37,356 nucleotides of DNA from Barthelona sp. PAP020 (Eukaryota; Metamonada: BaSk clade). A program made the position numbers and the translations under genes. Positions within the stretch are counted from its first letter, which is position 1; every line of letters starts with the position of its first letter. The notes under the pieces were generated by a model. That model was not told the origin of the DNA and did no database searches. It saw only the letters and a list, made by a program, of their open reading frames with translations. The stretch covers positions 1-37,356 of the forward strand of contig JARQWU010000077.1 of NCBI GenBank assembly GCA_040182905.1, in the 5' to 3' direction. Shown piece after piece: positions 36,304-37,356 of the stretch.

Positions 36304-37356
36304 TGCTCATAAAATCGGAGAAAAAAAATTTTTTTTAACTTAGGGAACACATCAGGCGGCTCATATTTCATTTTATCTCAGAAAGAATATTTGAACAGTG
36401 ATGACAACGCCTAGCATTGACACTAAGTAAAAGATATTATTTTTGGCTGTAAGTTTTGTTAAGATTAGTAATTAAAGGTAAAACCATATCAGTAAGCTTA
36501 TTAATTTGGCTTAAAATAGAAAGAAATATTTTTAACAAAACTTGTAGCCCAAAAAGAAGAACATTAACCACGGATTAATCTTGCACCTCTGATTATCGAA
36601 CAAGACAAAACAGGATCTTTAAAAACGAACTCAAACAATCTTCCTTTTAGTCCTAGGTTGTCAAACTATCAAAAAACTTTGAATAGGAAGCAGTTTTACC
36701 TTTGCTCAAACTTTGGGTGTGGAAATACCATTTCAAAATCTGGACCATTCACGTTACGAAAAGGAAAAGAAAGAATGCAAGACTATCAGATTGCAAATTT
36801 GAATCAAGTCATTACGAAACCGATACAGTTAAGTGTTTGTAGCAAAGCGGACGGATTTCATTTAAAACACAATATAAATGTATTTAAGGTTTCTTCTTGC
36901 AATTTGTAATATTAATGGGTATTAAAATTGAAAAGCTCATGTAATAATAAACTTAATCGTAAGACTTCAAATATTAAGGATAAAAGCAAATAAATTAGGT
37001 CAATATGGAATGTCAAAATCCTACAAAGAGAACTTAATTGGAGAGATTTAAAGTGAATCAAGGGGCTAAAGGAAAGTATTACACTTTTCTTCAAATACCT
37101 GCTCATCCAAACCGGAAACATTTCTTTTTTTTAAGAGTGTTCTAAACCATCCACGCAAAACGACTCAGTTGCAAGTACCCCCAAACTCTAACCGAGAACA
37201 ATAAAGGTGTTTATAAGCATTTGTTATTATTGTGAAACGTAGCAAGCATTTCATAAGAGAGCAACAACAAAAAAAGAGTGAAGAAACGCCCCAGAATTTG
37301 ATTCAAGCAAAATTTCTCGTATTTCAGAATTTATCAAATAATAAAACAAATAGTTG
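36304..37356. other. Gene-free right end (1.05 kb)
   Basis: No convincing coding region is seen. An 83-codon plus-strand frame at 36658-36909 starts only at TTG and has no recognisable domain, although its Cys/Gly/Lys content is not typical of AT-rich shadow frames. Pol-III-like T runs occur at about 36331-36338 and 37124-37131. A long imperfect inverted repeat lies at 36440-36555. The region may hold a non-coding RNA, a decayed mobile element or the promoter of a gene beyond the edge. Confidence 0.4.
36440..36555. repeat. Imperfect inverted repeat, 23-24 nt arms, 69-nt loop
   Basis: The left arm TTTTTGGCTGTAAGTTTTG plus TTAA (36440-36462) pairs with the right arm TTAACAAAACTTGTAGCCCA plus AAAA (36532-36555). 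There is one bulged base and two adjacent non-Watson-Crick positions, which read as G-U and similar pairs in RNA. The loop contains the palindrome TAAGCTTA. Arms this long with such a short spacing are unlikely to be chance. Candidates are a structured RNA or terminal repeats of a small element. Confidence 0.65.

Noticed and set aside
36153-36371. Minus-strand ORF overlapping XdhC
   Set aside because: Antisense of conserved XdhC motifs; no independent features.
36304-37356. snRNA or tRNA genes in the right-end gap
   Set aside because: No U6 ACAGAGA box, U1 5' end, U2 branch-recognition box, or tRNA T-loop with matching acceptor stem was found by eye.
1-37356. CRISPR arrays, bacterial operons or prophage
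   Set aside because: No direct-repeat arrays; gene content is eukaryotic throughout, and XdhC and the redox fusion sit among eukaryotic genes.

Overview
This is an AT-rich, gene-dense, intron-poor piece of a eukaryotic nuclear genome. It carries a ribosomal protein, nucleolar ribosome-assembly factors (Fcf1, Utp7), a P4-ATPase beta subunit, a BEACH protein, a WDR5-like protein and a meiotic helicase. The standard code fits, and TAA, TAG and TGA all end genes. The 5' end of an outer-arm dynein intermediate chain at the left edge, and a probable ciliary coiled-coil protein, imply a flagellated cell or life stage. One clear intron (43 nt) and one disrupted ribosomal-protein gene both show ACTAAC a few bases before the 3' AG. 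That compact branch-point/acceptor arrangement is known from parabasalids such as Trichomonas and from diplomonads. A membrane-anchored 5'-nucleotidase and a bacterial-type XdhC would also suit an anaerobic or parasitic protist. I favour a parabasalid-like or other metamonad flagellate, but this is inference and the lineage is not proven.

Layout. 1-9049, all minus strand: dynein intermediate chain (5' end only), CDC50/LEM3, a 2105-residue BEACH protein, and a thioredoxin-like/CcdA-like membrane fusion. 9105-12649, plus: nucleoplasmin-FKBP prolyl isomerase, PLAC8 protein, coiled-coil protein. 13042-13632, minus: Fcf1. 13860-15746, plus: membrane-anchored 5'-nucleotidase-like protein. 16024-20114, minus: SLC35/TPT transporter, IKS1-type kinase, CDP-alcohol phosphotransferase. 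20275-21775, plus: Utp7/WDR46 with one intron. 22176-22883, minus: TPR protein. 23041-30480, plus: WDR5-like protein, a 90-residue ORF, a 1453-residue Mon2-like solenoid, and a basic disordered protein with a three-fold C-terminal motif. 30670-34110, minus: HFM1/MER3 helicase. 34560-36303, plus: RPL27 (interrupted) and XdhC. The last 1.05 kb has no convincing gene but contains a long imperfect hairpin.

The genes do not form one pathway. Recurring themes are ribosome biogenesis (Fcf1, Utp7, possibly the FKBP, RPL27), membrane lipid and secretory traffic (CDC50, CDP-alcohol phosphotransferase, BEACH, Mon2-like, SLC35) and flagellar function (dynein intermediate chain, coiled-coil protein, possibly the TPR protein). 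Intergenic gaps are mostly 50-300 bp, so divergent pairs probably share promoters. The items most worth a second look are the prokaryote-like membrane redox fusion, the XdhC gene beside a eukaryotic ribosomal protein gene, the frame problem in RPL27, the Thr-to-Met change in the Walker A motif of the MER3-type helicase, and the hairpin in the right-hand gene-free region.
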